DNA from: Hybos culiciformis
Lineage: Eukaryota; Arthropoda; Insecta; Diptera; Hybotidae
Length of the DNA: 64,000 nucleotides
Direction of reading: 5' to 3'
Assembly: GCA_964007475.1 (NCBI GenBank)
Contig: OZ023275.1
Span: 15,479,829-15,543,828 of the forward strand
How positions within the stretch are numbered: position 1 is the stretch's first letter; each line of letters begins with the position of its first letter. Positions 35,901 through 50,072 of this stretch are shown here, piece after piece. Position numbers and translations under genes: made by a program. The notes under the pieces were generated by a model. That model was not told where the DNA came from and did not search any database. It saw only the letters and a list, made by a program, of their open reading frames with translations.

Positions 35901-38900
35901 ATACGTAAATAATGATAAACACACACAAGAGTGAAATGGGCATCTCTATTTCACTAAAAAGTTTTTTTTTTTTGTTGTAAAATTTTTTTTGTACAATTTT
36001 CCTGCTTATATTTTTCCTACTTTGTTTTGTTATGTTTTCTTTTTTTTCTTTTAGTAATTTGTTTGTTTTTTTTTTAGATTTTGGTGATTTAATTTTTCTT
36101 CTTGACGCAATATATCAGATGATTGTATTACGCGGATACAAATAAATCATTTCCTCTTGAATGTAAGGCTTGCAAATAAATCTGTTGAAAAGATTTTGAA
36201 TTTTAAAATTATTGTTTACAAAGTATGTGGTTTGATTTTTTTATCATAATCAATCCTATATGCAATTTTTAATTAATTGAATCTGGCTTCCCTTGAGGAC
36301 CTGTTTAGCATTTCAAGAAACTGTTGATGTATGTTAAAGTTACTCTCATACTTAACTAAGTGGCTTCAAAACTGTATTAAAAGGCTCATATAAGTTAAGA
36401 AACTTATATTGATATTTTTCATGAGTCGATTTCGAATAAAAGATAGCGTTAACTGAACAGTTTCTATTTCGAAAGCAAAAATCTACTCAACAAAAAAAAC
36501 ATTCAAAACTTTTCTGAACTATTTAGAGCAAAAAAATTTGCAGCCTCATAATGATAATAAATTTAACTTGTTTTTGGACTAACTATGTAATAAAATAAAT
36601 TCTGTATTCAATTTATCAACAACAATTGTTAAGCACATTAGATGCATTTAAGATACATACTATAAGATACATCAATTATGTGTTGATGTTTCCTGCATTT
36701 TATCAGAATTCTTTTTAAAAATAACAACAAAAAAAAAACTGAGAAATCTAAAGTTTACATTTGAAAAATGATATTTTTTTTTATTATTTTTCTTGTTTTT
36801 TTTCCTCATTTTGGGAAAAATATGCTGACACACATTGGAAAGTTTATTAAAAAAGAAAAACATTTAAAGAAAAAGGTTTTTCTTCTATTTTTTTTTTTTT
36901 TTCAATCGGATAAAATAATTAATTTTATTAAAGTTATCAAATAAATCTAGGAAATCAAATTAAAAATGAGGACATTTGAAAATTATCTGAGAAATATAGA
37001 CACATGTGTATTGTACATATATAAAACATTAATAATATATAATATTATAATATGACAGAACTATCTATCCACATTAAGTATTTATATTATGTTTACATGT
37101 TTTTTCTATATTATTTAAAAAAAAAAATTTATTTTGTGTTTTTTTGAGAATTTCCTACAAACAAACTAATTGTACATAAATATATCTGGGACATTAGCGA
37201 TTGGTATCATGTCTTAAGGCTTGAGTTAAGCCATGTACAATTTCTCAACAATATTAAGCCATCTTAAAGAAAATCAGCAAAACTCTATTTGCAAGTACAC
37301 ATAGCAATTAGATTTGCTGGCAGCATAATTTTACTGCATGCGTTTGCCCTAATTTGAATAACGAAAAAAATTTTTTCTAATTAATTATTTGATTTTGTAG
37401 ATTATTCGATTTTATTTAGTTTGAAGACTTGGTCCAATTTGATTTTGCACTTTTAATACAACATTTACTTCATAATGTCGATATTATGTTGATGTATAGT
37501 GGCTGTACGCAAAAAAAGTGGATAAAAAATGAATTCATCAATAAAATCTATGGGTTTATTTATTTTTGTTTGTTTCTTTTTTATAGTAGAAATAAATTTA
37601 GGGTCCATCTTTCTATTTATATGAATTTTTTTTTATCTTAATATTTTAGAAACACCACAAAGAGCAAATGAAACATAAAGTGCATTTTTTTTAGTTTTTT
37701 TTTTTAATTTATGCGATGATATTTAGGATATTTGATACTTAATATATAAAAATAAAATAAAATCATTTTTTAAGCGCACACAAATTTATTTGTTTTTTTA
37801 TTTCTAATCTGATTTTCTTGTTTTTTTTTATGGTTTTGACGAACTTCTAATTTTTTGTTTTTATATCTTTAACATTTTAATTTATATATATTTTCACCAT
37901 TTTAGCGAACACTATAAAGAGATAAATAAATGAAATAAATGAAATAAAACAAAAACCAAAATAAATAATTTCAGCGAAGAAATTCAACAATATTATAATA
38001 TTGATGTTATTTTTATTATCAATCATAAAATCTTTTTTTTTTATTTTATTTTTATATTCTCGTCTTTGTCATTTGAATGAATTTTCATTTAGCCGAGACT
38101 AAAAATTTTATTCATTTATTTTGATTCTCGCTTTATAAATGTACAATATACATACTATATTATATACATATTATACTTTTTTTTTTCGTTATTTTTATTT
38201 GTTTCCTGATATTTTATTCTTTATTATTTTTCGCCTTGTTCTAAAGTGGTTTTTATAGTAAATTAAAAAGGATAAATGTCCTCAAATATATTAAAAACAT
38301 AAGAGAGCTACTTTTAGTAAATATTTTGCGCGGGAAGCAGCTCAATAATAAAAATATTGTTATTAATTTAATATGAGGAAATTTGGTATACTTGTAAAGT
38401 GAGTTCAAATATATTGATGTAGTGTTAAAATAATTAAAAGAAGTTATGTTAATTTTAAGTAGATCTTTTTATTATGACTGCTAAAATGAATAATTTTACA
38501 TAATTTTGTCAATATTTTTACTAATATTTGATTTGTTAGTATATTTAATTTTATGGTAAGTATAATTGCATATAGTGTTTATAGTAAACGCACATAATTA
38601 GTGTAGGTGTTTATGGTAAGTATTTAGAATAAGAGAGTTTCTGTTGCACCAAGCTGTTAAAAAAATATTTTTGGAAATTTCAACATAATATATCATCTTT
38701 TATATGAATATCACCTTCCTTTGGAAAACAAATTTTTCGAGAATGCGTAAATGCATTCTACAACCTTTTCACATTTATTTTAATTTTTTGTAGTAGTAGC
38801 TTCTCAAAAATTTATAAGGCTTTCGGATATTGTATATATACAAACAGAGTTAATTTTTATTCGATTTTATTTAAATGAAAAATTGTTTTTAATATTGTAC

Positions 38901-41900
38901 AGGATTTTACAACTTCAAGTAAATTTTTTTTTCTTTTTTTTTGTTATTGTCATCGGTTTTTTCCTTTATTTCAATGAACATAAAGTCCTTTAATTTTTTT
39001 TTTTTTGTTATTATAAAAATATATTTTTGAAAGTAGGGTATATATCTATATATATTTTTAATGGTATTATGCAAGGTTTTTAAGTATTCAATTTCATGTA
39101 ATGGTAAATTTCTTTGTGAAAAAAAATGATTAGTTCATTTTTAAGCATGAAAAACTGTAAAAAAAAATCAAAAAAAAAAATCGATAATTTTCAATTTTCA
39201 TTTTTTCTAATATTATGAGTTTTCTTTTGTATATTTACGTGATAACATTTTTTAGCATATTTTTCTTTTTTTAAGCGTAAACAAATTACATAATGATAAA
39301 AAATCAGAAAATTAGTTCCGGGAGGACCTTTTGTAAAAAAAATAAAAAAATGTATTATCCTACTGGAGGAATTTTTTTTTTTTGTTATATTTATTTAATT
39401 TTTTTTTTTGTGACAAGTCAGGAAATATTAAAGTTGGCTTGATTGCCAATTATATATTTTTATAATATTGCCGCCATCCGAACATTAAAAAAAAAAAACA
39501 CACTATTAAATAATTCAGTTTTCTTTTAAAAATTGAAATTTGATAAAAAAAAAAAGAAGTTAATATTAATATGTAAATTTGGTATGAGAAGAGAATTCGG
39601 AACAGAGCTTTTGCTTATTTTAATTTTGATCCTTAAATATTATGTTCTAATAAAATTCTAATAATTTTGTATTTTTGTAATGTTCCAAATTTTTTTACTA
39701 TTCGATACACGAAATTTTTTCAACTGAAACTTTACTTTTTTTTAAATAATATATAAATTGTTCAACAACATGTTTGAGAAATGCATTATTTTGGTGGACG
39801 ATCATAATAAAATCAAAAATTTTGTATCCAACATTTCGTACTTTATAATCTCAGGGGCCATCAAATGTTATTTCCCTATGATACAGCACTCCTATTAACA
39901 TTCAAAATAAAGAAACTATTAGGTCATTACAACGTTTTTTTTAATTTAAACCTATATTTCCATCAAATTCATTAACATGATATTAATTATGTTTAACAGT
40001 GCAATTTGTGACCATAATCCACCATAATCTAATAACTAAAACTTATGATTAAATACTATTATGTAAATAAAATATAAAAAATATTTGTACCTTAATGTAA
40101 TATACTTCCCACTTTCTTCACATACATAATTAGAACAAAATCAACTTACATAATATACTATGAATGTATTTTGAATTTAACATAATTTATCTTATATCAT
40201 TTTGTATTTAATTTTATAATATTTAATTTTTATATATAATATGTTAAAAATGAACTCTTAAGATAATCGCAGTTCATTTATTTCATAAAATTTAGGGTAG
40301 GTATATCAAGAGTATATTACTCTGTTTGTACAATCTCGTTAATTATAATTATTTTTGAACTTCTAAGCTTCTTATAAAATCAATGACTTTTTTATTTATT
40401 AAATAAACTTTTCAAAATTGAAGAAATAAAAAAATCTATCTTGGAATAAAAATAACAGGATAAATACATATATATGTTGAAGCGATGAAAAGTATTATTT
40501 CAAGTAAATGGGATTTTCTGTTTATTAATGTCTTGTCGTGACATAATAAAGTCACTTCACATCCGATATAATATTTATTTTTTTTTTTTTTCATTTTTTT
40601 TTCTTGAATGAAAAGTTGATTTGATAATATTTTTCTGTTATATGTGTATACGTATTATGTTTATGTTTATGTCTCATCAGAATATATTTTTTTTTATTTC
40701 TATTTTTATTTATACACAAAAACACACAACATTATAGATTTTGTTTCGATATTGTAAAAAATAATATAAATATTCATAATATTGTTATTATGAATAAATA
40801 TTCGGAATTTTTTTGTTTTTTTTTTTTTTTCAACCCAAGAGTCATATATAGTACTTTTTTTATTAACAGAATAAGTATCATAGCAATCAAAATATTATAT
40901 TGTGCGTACAGTAGTACAAAAGTGTTAAAGAAGAAAAAATAACTAAAAAAAAAAAAAGTAAAAAATTTAATTCGTACAATATTGTTTCTTTAACATAATA
41001 ATAAATAAGACTGTAATGTTATTGAACATTTTTTTTAACAGATACATTTATCTGTTATATATACTCAATATACTAAAACTGTTAAAGAATCTGTTGAAAA
41101 ATTATAAAATTCTAAAAATTATGAATTTGAAGTTTAAAATTTTCTTATTTTAGTCAAAAAAAAAATTTATATATTAGAACAGTGAATTTTCCTAAAATCA
41201 ATATTTTATTTCATTATATACATATATAATAAATTGAAAGTATAAAAATTTAACATAAATTGCTAATATTTTTCATAAAACCAAATGCTCCACAGACGCT
41301 TTATGAATTTTTCGACATAAAAATATTTATTTAAAAGTTTTTGTAATTCTAAAAGTTATCTGAAGTACTTCTTAATTTAAAAGAAAAAAAAAATATTGTG
41401 TATAGCAAAGGTTTTGAAAATTCACAACTTTTTTAGTTTTGTATTATTGTTTATGTTAATTTTTGAATTTTAATTTCATAAATTTATTTTTTTTTGTTAT
41501 AATAGATTTTATTTAAATTTAAGGAGATAGGGTTAATAAGTTTTCCATTCACATCGCACAGTTGTCATTTTCATTTCTAAATAAAAATTTTTTTTAAATA
41601 AATTCACAATAGTTAGGTTCAAATCAAAGTACTTGGATTAACAACAAATCTAGAGTATTTATTTATTAAATGCATTTTTAGGATAAACGGTTTTATGAAA
41701 TATTGAGTGAGATTTTCTTTTAACAAGTAAATAAAGAAAATCATTTTCTTCACATTATTGTCAGATTGTTGTTTTTTTTATTTTTCTTTTTTTTTTGTTG
41801 GATTTCGAAGAAAAACATAAACATTATTTTTATTTATTTAAAGCATGAATATTTTTTTTTGCTTCCTTCGATTTTTTTCCCCCATATGTACGTACAAAAA

Positions 41901-44900
41901 AAAAAAAAAATTATTCATTTATTTTTGTCAATGACATTTTATGCAAATATTTATTTTTTATTGAGAAAAAATAATAAATAAAAAAAAAAAAGAGTTAAAA
42001 CTGATAAACACTATGCCAATGTGAGGTTGAGGTGGATTTTCTTTTAAAAATTCAAAGTTTACTTCATGTCCTTGACTTTTTAATTATTTTCAATATTATA
42101 CAATAAAAAAAAAAAAAGAAAAAAAAAAATGAAGAAAAAAATCTCTTGAATTTCAAATTCACTTGATTTGTAGTATTTTCATTTTCAACATAAATTATGG
42201 AAATGTGGATATAAATCAAGAAGGTTTTTTTTTTTCATTTTTATTTAAATTCAGGAAACAATGATGTATCTTTTTTTTTTTTGCCAACAGGCAAGATGTC
42301 AGACTTTGTGACGATTTTCGTGTTAATTTAATGATCTTTGTAATAATTTTTGACTATATGAAATTAATGTCAATAATATATATCTTTTTTGGTTAACAAC
42401 AACAGACAGTCAGATACAAAGTTCATGTGAATAAATAATTTGAACATATTAGAAAATTGTCATCGATAGCATTTTCACTTAAATTTCACGAGCCTTTAAT
42501 TATTTTCATACATTAGAATCATATTAATTGGTTTAGTTAGTATGGTAATTAAAGAATAAATTTAGTAAAAAAAAAAATTCCACTGTGGTTTTGCTTTTCT
42601 GATCCTTTCTTGAATTCCTTAGATTTGGCAAATTAAAAGAAAAAATTAATATAAAACTGTTTATCATAAAATTGATATTAAACCAGCTTTTAAGTAATTG
42701 CGATATAGAGTATATGATACATTGTATTTAAGGTTTTCAAGTTTTTCAAGTATGTATTCAATTAAATTGAATCTATTAAGAAAATAAAGTTGTAGGAAAA
42801 ATAGGAGCACCTAAAACTCCTAACTCCTAAAATATATCTAAGATCTGTAGAGATAAAGATAATAATTGAGATAAAATGAATATTAAATGAGTTTTTATTG
42901 CAATCACATAGATCAGTTGTATGCCAGGGCAAATATTAAGCCTACGTCTCATTTGATAGATCGAAAGATTAAAAAAAAAATAATAATTTCAAGATAAATA
43001 TGAAAGAAATGTTTTCAATAATGCAATTTTAGCCCAAAGAGGTTTCGTACAGCCAAAACTTTACCAAAATAATTTTTCTAATTAAAGGAAAAAAGAAAAA
43101 TATTTGATTTAGCAAAGTCTTTTCTACATATAGTTCACAATTTATCAAATTTTATAATATATGTATAACGTATATTTTAGTTTATGTGTATTACAATAAT
43201 TATAACCGGGTTATCATTAAAATTTTAGGTTGTTAAAAGATTTTACGCTTTTCTGAATAATTTATTTTTGGTTTATGATTTTCTTTTTAATTTTATTACA
43301 AATTCATATTATTATTTTAATAAACTACAATGAAATTTCGCAGAACCGTATATTATTATAATTATTTAAATTTATTTATTTTTTTTAACTAAAACTTTAG
43401 GGAAATAGGATTAATTCGAATCTGAAAATTTGCAAAGAACACATTTAAATTTCATATTAAAATATATTTAAATTATTTAAGTTTGCAAGTGTTCTTTTTT
43501 AAACTCTAGCAATTTTTAAGCATTTGCAAAATCACTTTGAAAATTCAAGCAGAACCGTTGTACAAATTTTAATAGCCAAATTTAATTTAAGTTACATAAT
43601 GGCTTCATTTTAGATATTGTGCAATAAAAGTCAAATTATAAATGTTATGTGTGTGTAGAAAAGCGACAAGAAATATTTTATATTTGTTCGAATTGAGAAT
43701 TATATCTAAAAAACTATAAAATTTTATTTTATTTCAAACAATGCATTATCAATATTAACATTATAGATAAGAAATATCTAGTTTACACTATAACTTCCAT
43801 TTGATAAAAAAATAAGATTTTAAATATGTTTGGATCAAAGTAAAAAAAAAATTTTTTAATCCGAGTTAGTGCACGTCTACTTATTGCATTTAATATTTCA
43901 TGATTTGGCATATATATTTACCCTTCTTTTGAATAATTAAGTTCAACTCGCTACGCTATATTTTGTAGCATTAAAAGCAATATAACATATTCATTTATAT
44001 GTTGTATAATGTACATAATGGTAATATGTTTACAGTGGAAAATAATGTTAAAGTTGCCACATATTTTTCTCTATATAATATAATATATAAAAAGAGCATT
44101 TTTAACCAACATATGACATTTTCTTCTTTTTTTTTTAGGAATATCTATATAATTTCTATACATATATATATATTTGGTAATATAATACAAAAAAAAAGTC
44201 AACCCCAAATGGTATAACTACTTTCAGTAACGCTTTTTAACGGTAATGAGAATCGCACCGTTATTACATTAAACATGTACAATTTATGTAATGATATTTC
44301 CTCAAATTTGTAAACAGGGCTGTAAAAATATAACTATAAATTAAAAAAAAAAAATTAGACTAAATTTTTGAATAACGATAGATAAATTTATAACATTTTG
44401 TAGGCTTACAGTGAAAATTTTAGAACTTTTTTTAAGTAGATGCTATTCTAACATGAAAAATTAGAATAAATGTAAATGTGGTTTTAAGCATTGAATAAAA
44501 TTTATGTTCAATTTCTTTTATGGAAACGAGATAATTAATATACAAAATATGTATTTCCAAATGATTAAGACTTTTTAATTCAAAATCAATGTTTTTCTAG
44601 TAAAGGTATTTATGTGTAAATTAGATTGATGGAATAGTAAATAGAATTTATTGTTTATTAACATTATTGAATTTATTTTTATATTCAGATTTCGCTATTA
44701 GTTTCATATGGCAGTTAAAGTGTTATTTCCCGAGATATAAATGTACTTCATTTATCGAGTATAAGTTAGTTCACACCGTTCAAAACAGATTTGTAAATTT
44801 ATTTTTGAAACGTGGAAAAATCATAGTTTTTTTAATTACTTGGGTTGGGCATATTCTTCTGATGCACAAATATGTGAAATTTCTCTCTCTCTTATACACT

Positions 44901-45984
44901 TGATGTATACTTGAATGTAATGAGCTCAAAATTCTGTATTAATTTTAACTCATAATGTAGTAGCCAGAAATAGAAAAGTTCCCCTTTTTCGACAATGCGT
45001 TATTAACTTAAACAAGTAAAACATCATCTGGTCTTGTACGAGTCATTAAAAAAGGAGAATTATTTATCAAAAATTAGGTATTCAATTTATTCTATGATTA
45101 TTTTCTTACAAAAATTTATATACCTAGTCTATATATTTATTCTAAAAAAATATGCAAATATTTCAAAAAATACTAAACTCTCAAGCATATAATATTTCAA
45201 AATTCTTATTTTTGGATAAAGGCGTGAAATTTATATATTTCATCCTTGATTAAAAAATAATTTTTTTTTTTTTATTTTTTTTCCTTTTCACAATTTAATA
45301 CTTTTTTTTTTTTATTGTGATGGCACAAAGATATCTCTGTTCTAGAGTATTTATAGAAAGGGTTTTTTTCCTTTTTTGCTCGACAAAAATATTAATGTGT
45401 GGTTAGGAATATAAACGGAGGAAAAAAAATGTTTTTTTCTTTTTTTCTTCTTCTTCCTTGCAATTTATAAAAATGTAAAAATATAAATTTCATAAAAACA
45501 TAAAAAAATGGGGAAAAAAAATATAAGAATATATGAAATATAAATGTGGGGCCTTATGTGACCAAGTTACATTTCAAAATTAATGCATCGCGGGTCAGCA
45601 ACTTTAAATAAATAAATAATAAAAAAAAAACACGAAAAAAAAGAGGATAAAATGAAATAAAATACCATAGAATCACTTAGTATTAAATGAATGGCAACTT
45701 TTACCTTCTGCTTTATGATTTTATGATTTTTTATTTAATTTTTTTTAAATAATTTACTTGGAAAAAATACTTTATTTATTCTATAGTACATAGTTATTTT
45801 GCAAAAAAATACAATACAATATAATGAATAATTTTTATAATAATTATGTTTGGGGGCTCTTCTCTTTTTGATAATTAACTTAACTTCAAAAATGGTAATA
45901 AGAGCAAATTGTTCTTGTAGCTAAACCAAAACTCATAAAATGCCTAAAGCTCAAAGTTTATAATTCGTTGTTGATTCATAAAAG
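29963..45984. other. Long non-coding AT-rich stretch
   Basis: Sixteen kilobases carry no supportable gene. The sequence is A and T runs, a 13-bp tandem duplication (34601-34626), short hairpins such as GGATGG/CCATCC near 35262-35283 and TAACGGT/ACCGTTA near 44239-44264, and a (CT)5 run near 44883. The open frames here, up to 78 codons at 44667-44903, show no codon bias or motif. Confidence 0.55.
34601..34626. repeat. 13-bp tandem duplication
   Basis: ATTAAGAGAATAT occurs twice back to back without a mismatch. This is a simple slippage-type duplication. Confidence 0.7.
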
Positions 45985-46219
45985 TCAGGTTGGCGGACAA
46001 AAGAATATAAGTTAAAAAATTAAAAAAAAATTCAGGTTTCTGGTGGATTATATTGTTTCATTAATTTATGAAATAAAATAGGTATAAAGGCTGCGTAACT
46101 GAAGGTATTGCTATCATTACAAACTGCCAAGTATCAAAAATAAAATTTGAAAACAAAAAAACAGTCGTCTTCTGCACAATTGCACAATATGACTTATGCG
46201 GTTTTCCCCGCCAACCTGA
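45985..46219. mobile_element. MITE with TCAGGTTGGCGG ends (possibly hAT-like)
   Basis: TCAGGTTGGCGG at 45985-45996 is perfectly inverted at 46208-46219, and similarity continues inward through AAAA and ATAAGT. A 12-base G+C-rich inverted match is very unlikely by chance in this DNA. Ends starting CAGG-TTGGC resemble those of many hAT elements, which duplicate 8 bases on insertion. The flanking octamers here do not match, so the assignment is tentative. The 233-bp body has no transposase. The open frame at 46147-46335 overlaps the right end and is not a gene. Confidence 0.5.
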
Positions 46220-49200
46220 GAATTAGGGATCTCTTTATTAATAAATTAAGGCTCTTTTTTTCCTTAACTTTAATACAAAGTAGTTTCGAATTGTTTTTCT
46301 ATTCTATCAAATTATTAGAAATTGTCAACAATTAAACGATTACCCTATTTCCTTCATTTTTTTTTAAGAATTTTATTATGACATAATTTTATTTTTTTTT
46401 ATTTTTTTTATTTTTTTCAAGTTAATAAGCCTTTTTATTTATGGTGTTCCTAATAATTTTTTTTTTTTCTAAAAAGAAGTACCAATGTTATTTTCTGCAA
46501 GACTGAAATAAAAAGCTTAAATTTTCAATGGTGTTACAAACATATAAATGAAGGTTTTTCTTCACTTTTTTTGTAATAAGTTTTTCAAAATTAACATGGA
46601 TGGAAAGGAATGAAAATTTTTTTTTTTATATATAATAGGTATATAGAAAATTTCTTCCAGTTATTTTGATGCAATTCCTTTGAAATTTTGATACAGTTTT
46701 TAATTTAGGAATACATATAATATAATTTTTTTTTTGTACTAGAAAAATAAAAAAAATAAGTAAACTAACCTGTGACCTATAAACTCAGCCAGAAACTTTA
46801 GAAACGATGAATGTATTGAAATTTTTATTTGAAAATTAATATAAATAATGTATGTAGTGTCCTGGTTCTTTAGTTTTTATATATATTTTTTTTTAAATAA
46901 AAAAGAAATTTAAATAAATTTTTTTTTCTTTAATTTTGATATTTTAACTAAAATTTCATTATATAGACAGCGTAAAGATTGGAAAATTGTTTTAATGTGA
47001 GCGCGGTTAAAGCCCCCAAGTATTGAAGCGTTAATTTGTGTTCCAGAGTTTGCACTTAAAATTAACTACAATTTTGCAAGAAAGAAAACTCGCTGGAAAA
47101 TCAGCTTTAAAGTAGCAGAATGATTATATCAACCAATACTGTGTTGATTTCTGACATTATGTACTCAAAATTTTGTATTTATTGTACTCAAAAAAGAGTG
47201 TAGTAAATGTAGCAAAAGTTTTTATACCAAAATTGTAGTTTTTTTTGTTTTTTTTAGCAAAATTATTTTCTCAAAATTGTTATGTCTATTATTGGTTACA
47301 AACTTATGACTAGCTGTATTAAAAAGCAAAAGTACGAACTATTTTTCAGCTAAAGTCATACACTACTTCGATTGGGAACTAGATACACAGCAAGACATGT
47401 ACAGGAAATATATACTTGCAGTCATCTGTTTAATATAAAATCTAATTATTATTTTTGTGTAACTACATTATTATTTTTGTGTAACTCTTTTATTTTTAAA
47501 TTAGAATTGAAATGGGTTTTTTTTCTAAATAATTTAATTTTCATTTTAATATATATATATTAAACTTATTTCATCTTAATTATTTTTCTAAACTATTAGG
47601 TATGTATATTATATTATTATTGATTTTTCTTTTTTCATTAAAAATTAACATGAAGAAACAAATTTAATTCATTTGGATCATTTTCAATTTTCTTTTGGAA
47701 TATAGAAAACAAAAAAAACAAGCCTTAACGAAATTTTTTATTCATAAAAAAAAAAAATAGGAAAGAAAAATATTTTCTTCCAAAAATATATATAATATAA
47801 TATATAAGCTCGAAAGGGATTAAATTGTTCATTAATTTTCTTCTAAATTACTTAAAAATGTCTTGAATTAATTTTCCACTCTTAATCATAACTCTTATAA
47901 GCATAAAAATTTTCTTTTCATTAAATTGAATAAAAAAAAAAAAATAAACGAAACAAAAAAAAAAATTGTATATATTTTCTTTCCCCAACAAATGGATATA
48001 ATGAAAAATATGCTTGCGAAAGATTTTCATGAAAATTCAGTGTTATATTTGCGGTTATTTGATATCCCATTGAACCGCAAAAAAATTACACTCAATGTTT
48101 GTTGTTTATTAATGTATCTATATATATATTATGTATATATTGTAATATATATATTGTGTACATATATTTATGAGAAATAATACTGTTTATAAGAAAATAA
48201 AAATAATATTCTGATATTTTGTTTTCTCATTTTAAGGGAAATAAGAAAACCATAAGGAAAATCTTAAAAAGAAAATTCAAGAAAAAATAGATTAAAATCA
48301 AATTTTATTTAAGAATTGTGGTAACATTCCATTGTGGTTCTTTAAATATATTTCTTACTGCCTACAAAAATTCTAAACATTATACTGTCAGGTTTTATTC
48401 AAATTACTCAAAAATCTAAATTTTTAATTATTTGATTTTAATCATTGCGAAGAATAAAATAAATAAAATGAATCATAAATTAACTTAAAAAAAATGGAAT
48501 GTTTAATATCTATTTATGTTTTATAGTTTTATAATTATCCCATAATTATCATTAATTTAATCTAAAGACTGAATTATTCAAAATTAATTATTCCCCCTTA
48601 GGAATTATACAAAACTTTTATATTTGTTAGACTTGATGAAAATGTTTCTTCCTAAAAAATATGTAGTATTAATAAATAAAATATTTATTTTGATACAAAC
48701 CCTTGCAATATAAAAAAATTTCAATTTTTCTGAACTGGTGTTATGATTTTATTTTCACAGATGATTTTAATTATTATCATTTTTGTGTTTTTCTTGTAAA
48801 ATGAGTGCGTGACTAAGAAAGATTGAATCAAATATAAAGTTAAAAAATGTAAAAGGATTATTACAAGGATAATAAGTTGTTTTCATGTTGATCGAATTAA
48901 AAAATGGGAAAATAAGATGAAATTCATATTTGGTGTCATATTGTAAAAAAAAAGAAAAAGAAAAATTATGTTTAGTGTACGAAATTTTAAAGGATGCAAA
49001 AAAAAAAACCTTTTTTAATTAGTTTTAATAAGAATTTAAATTATATATATAAACATAAATAAAAATACTTAAGAAATAATTTTTTATTTTTTAATAATTT
49101 ATTTAATATAGTCCTTCTATAATAGTTGGTTTCTAGAGTAAAATTATAATAATTAATTACTCTAATGATGAGGCTTTCAACTTATTATTAATTTTGGTTT

Positions 49201-50031
49201 CAATATTTATTTTTATAATTATAAGATATTCATATTTTCATTTAAGATACTTTAATTTTATAATCACCACAATTGAGGATAAAAATTTTTTCGGTTCCTT
49301 CAATCGACATCTATACTTATAATAACAATTTTCATCCAAAACCATTTTCAGACTCCCCCAAACAAAAGCCTTTTATTAAAAGGGCTTGTAACTTCCGAAC
49401 CCAGAATCGTATAATTGCATCCTTCGGAAATGTGAATAAAATTTCCACCTTGTAAAGTTATTTAATGAGAACTTTAGAATTTTAAAGAAATATTAGTAAT
49501 GAAGGCGAAACGCTAAGCCGTGAATATCGTAGTGCTTATTTTTATGATTGACATTTGATATTAGTTATAATCATGTTTTATTCTTTTATAGATGAATATT
49601 TTTAATATAACATGAAAAATAAATCTGTAAGTATAATAAAATGTCACACAGCAAACGCTGCTCAAGTATAAAATGAAATACGAATTGATCAAATTTATTG
49701 TAATAAAAACAAAACTCTTTTCTTTGATTTCATTTCTTTTTGCCAGAAAAGTTTAACTTATTTCTTTCTCCCTTTCCACAAGAGATATTTGTACTTGGCA
49801 CGTGATTTTCAGTTTTACAGAAGCAGTAACTATAAAATCGATCAAATAATAAAATAATTAAAAAGTTGTGAAACAAAATAAATACAAATAAAGTAATGAT
49901 AAAAATTTTTTCGAAACATAAAAGTTTTTATTTAAAAAAAAAACAAAAAAGTTGATATTATGAAGAAACATAAATATGTAGTTATGTTGTGTGTTATACA
50001 TATATGTATATTATGTTATATTTTGCTCATA

Positions 50032-50072
50032 TTTATTTATGTTTATTATGTTTATTTATGTTTATTATGTTT
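50032..50072. repeat. 19-bp tandem repeat, about two copies
   Basis: The unit TTTATTTATGTTTATTATG occurs twice in tandem with a short partial third copy. It is a minisatellite-like slippage product. A 69-codon frame crossing it is an artefact. Confidence 0.75.

Noticed and set aside
49273..49455. 60-codon frame with proline-rich middle
   Set aside because: TTG start and no splice sites. Slightly raised G+C alone is not enough.
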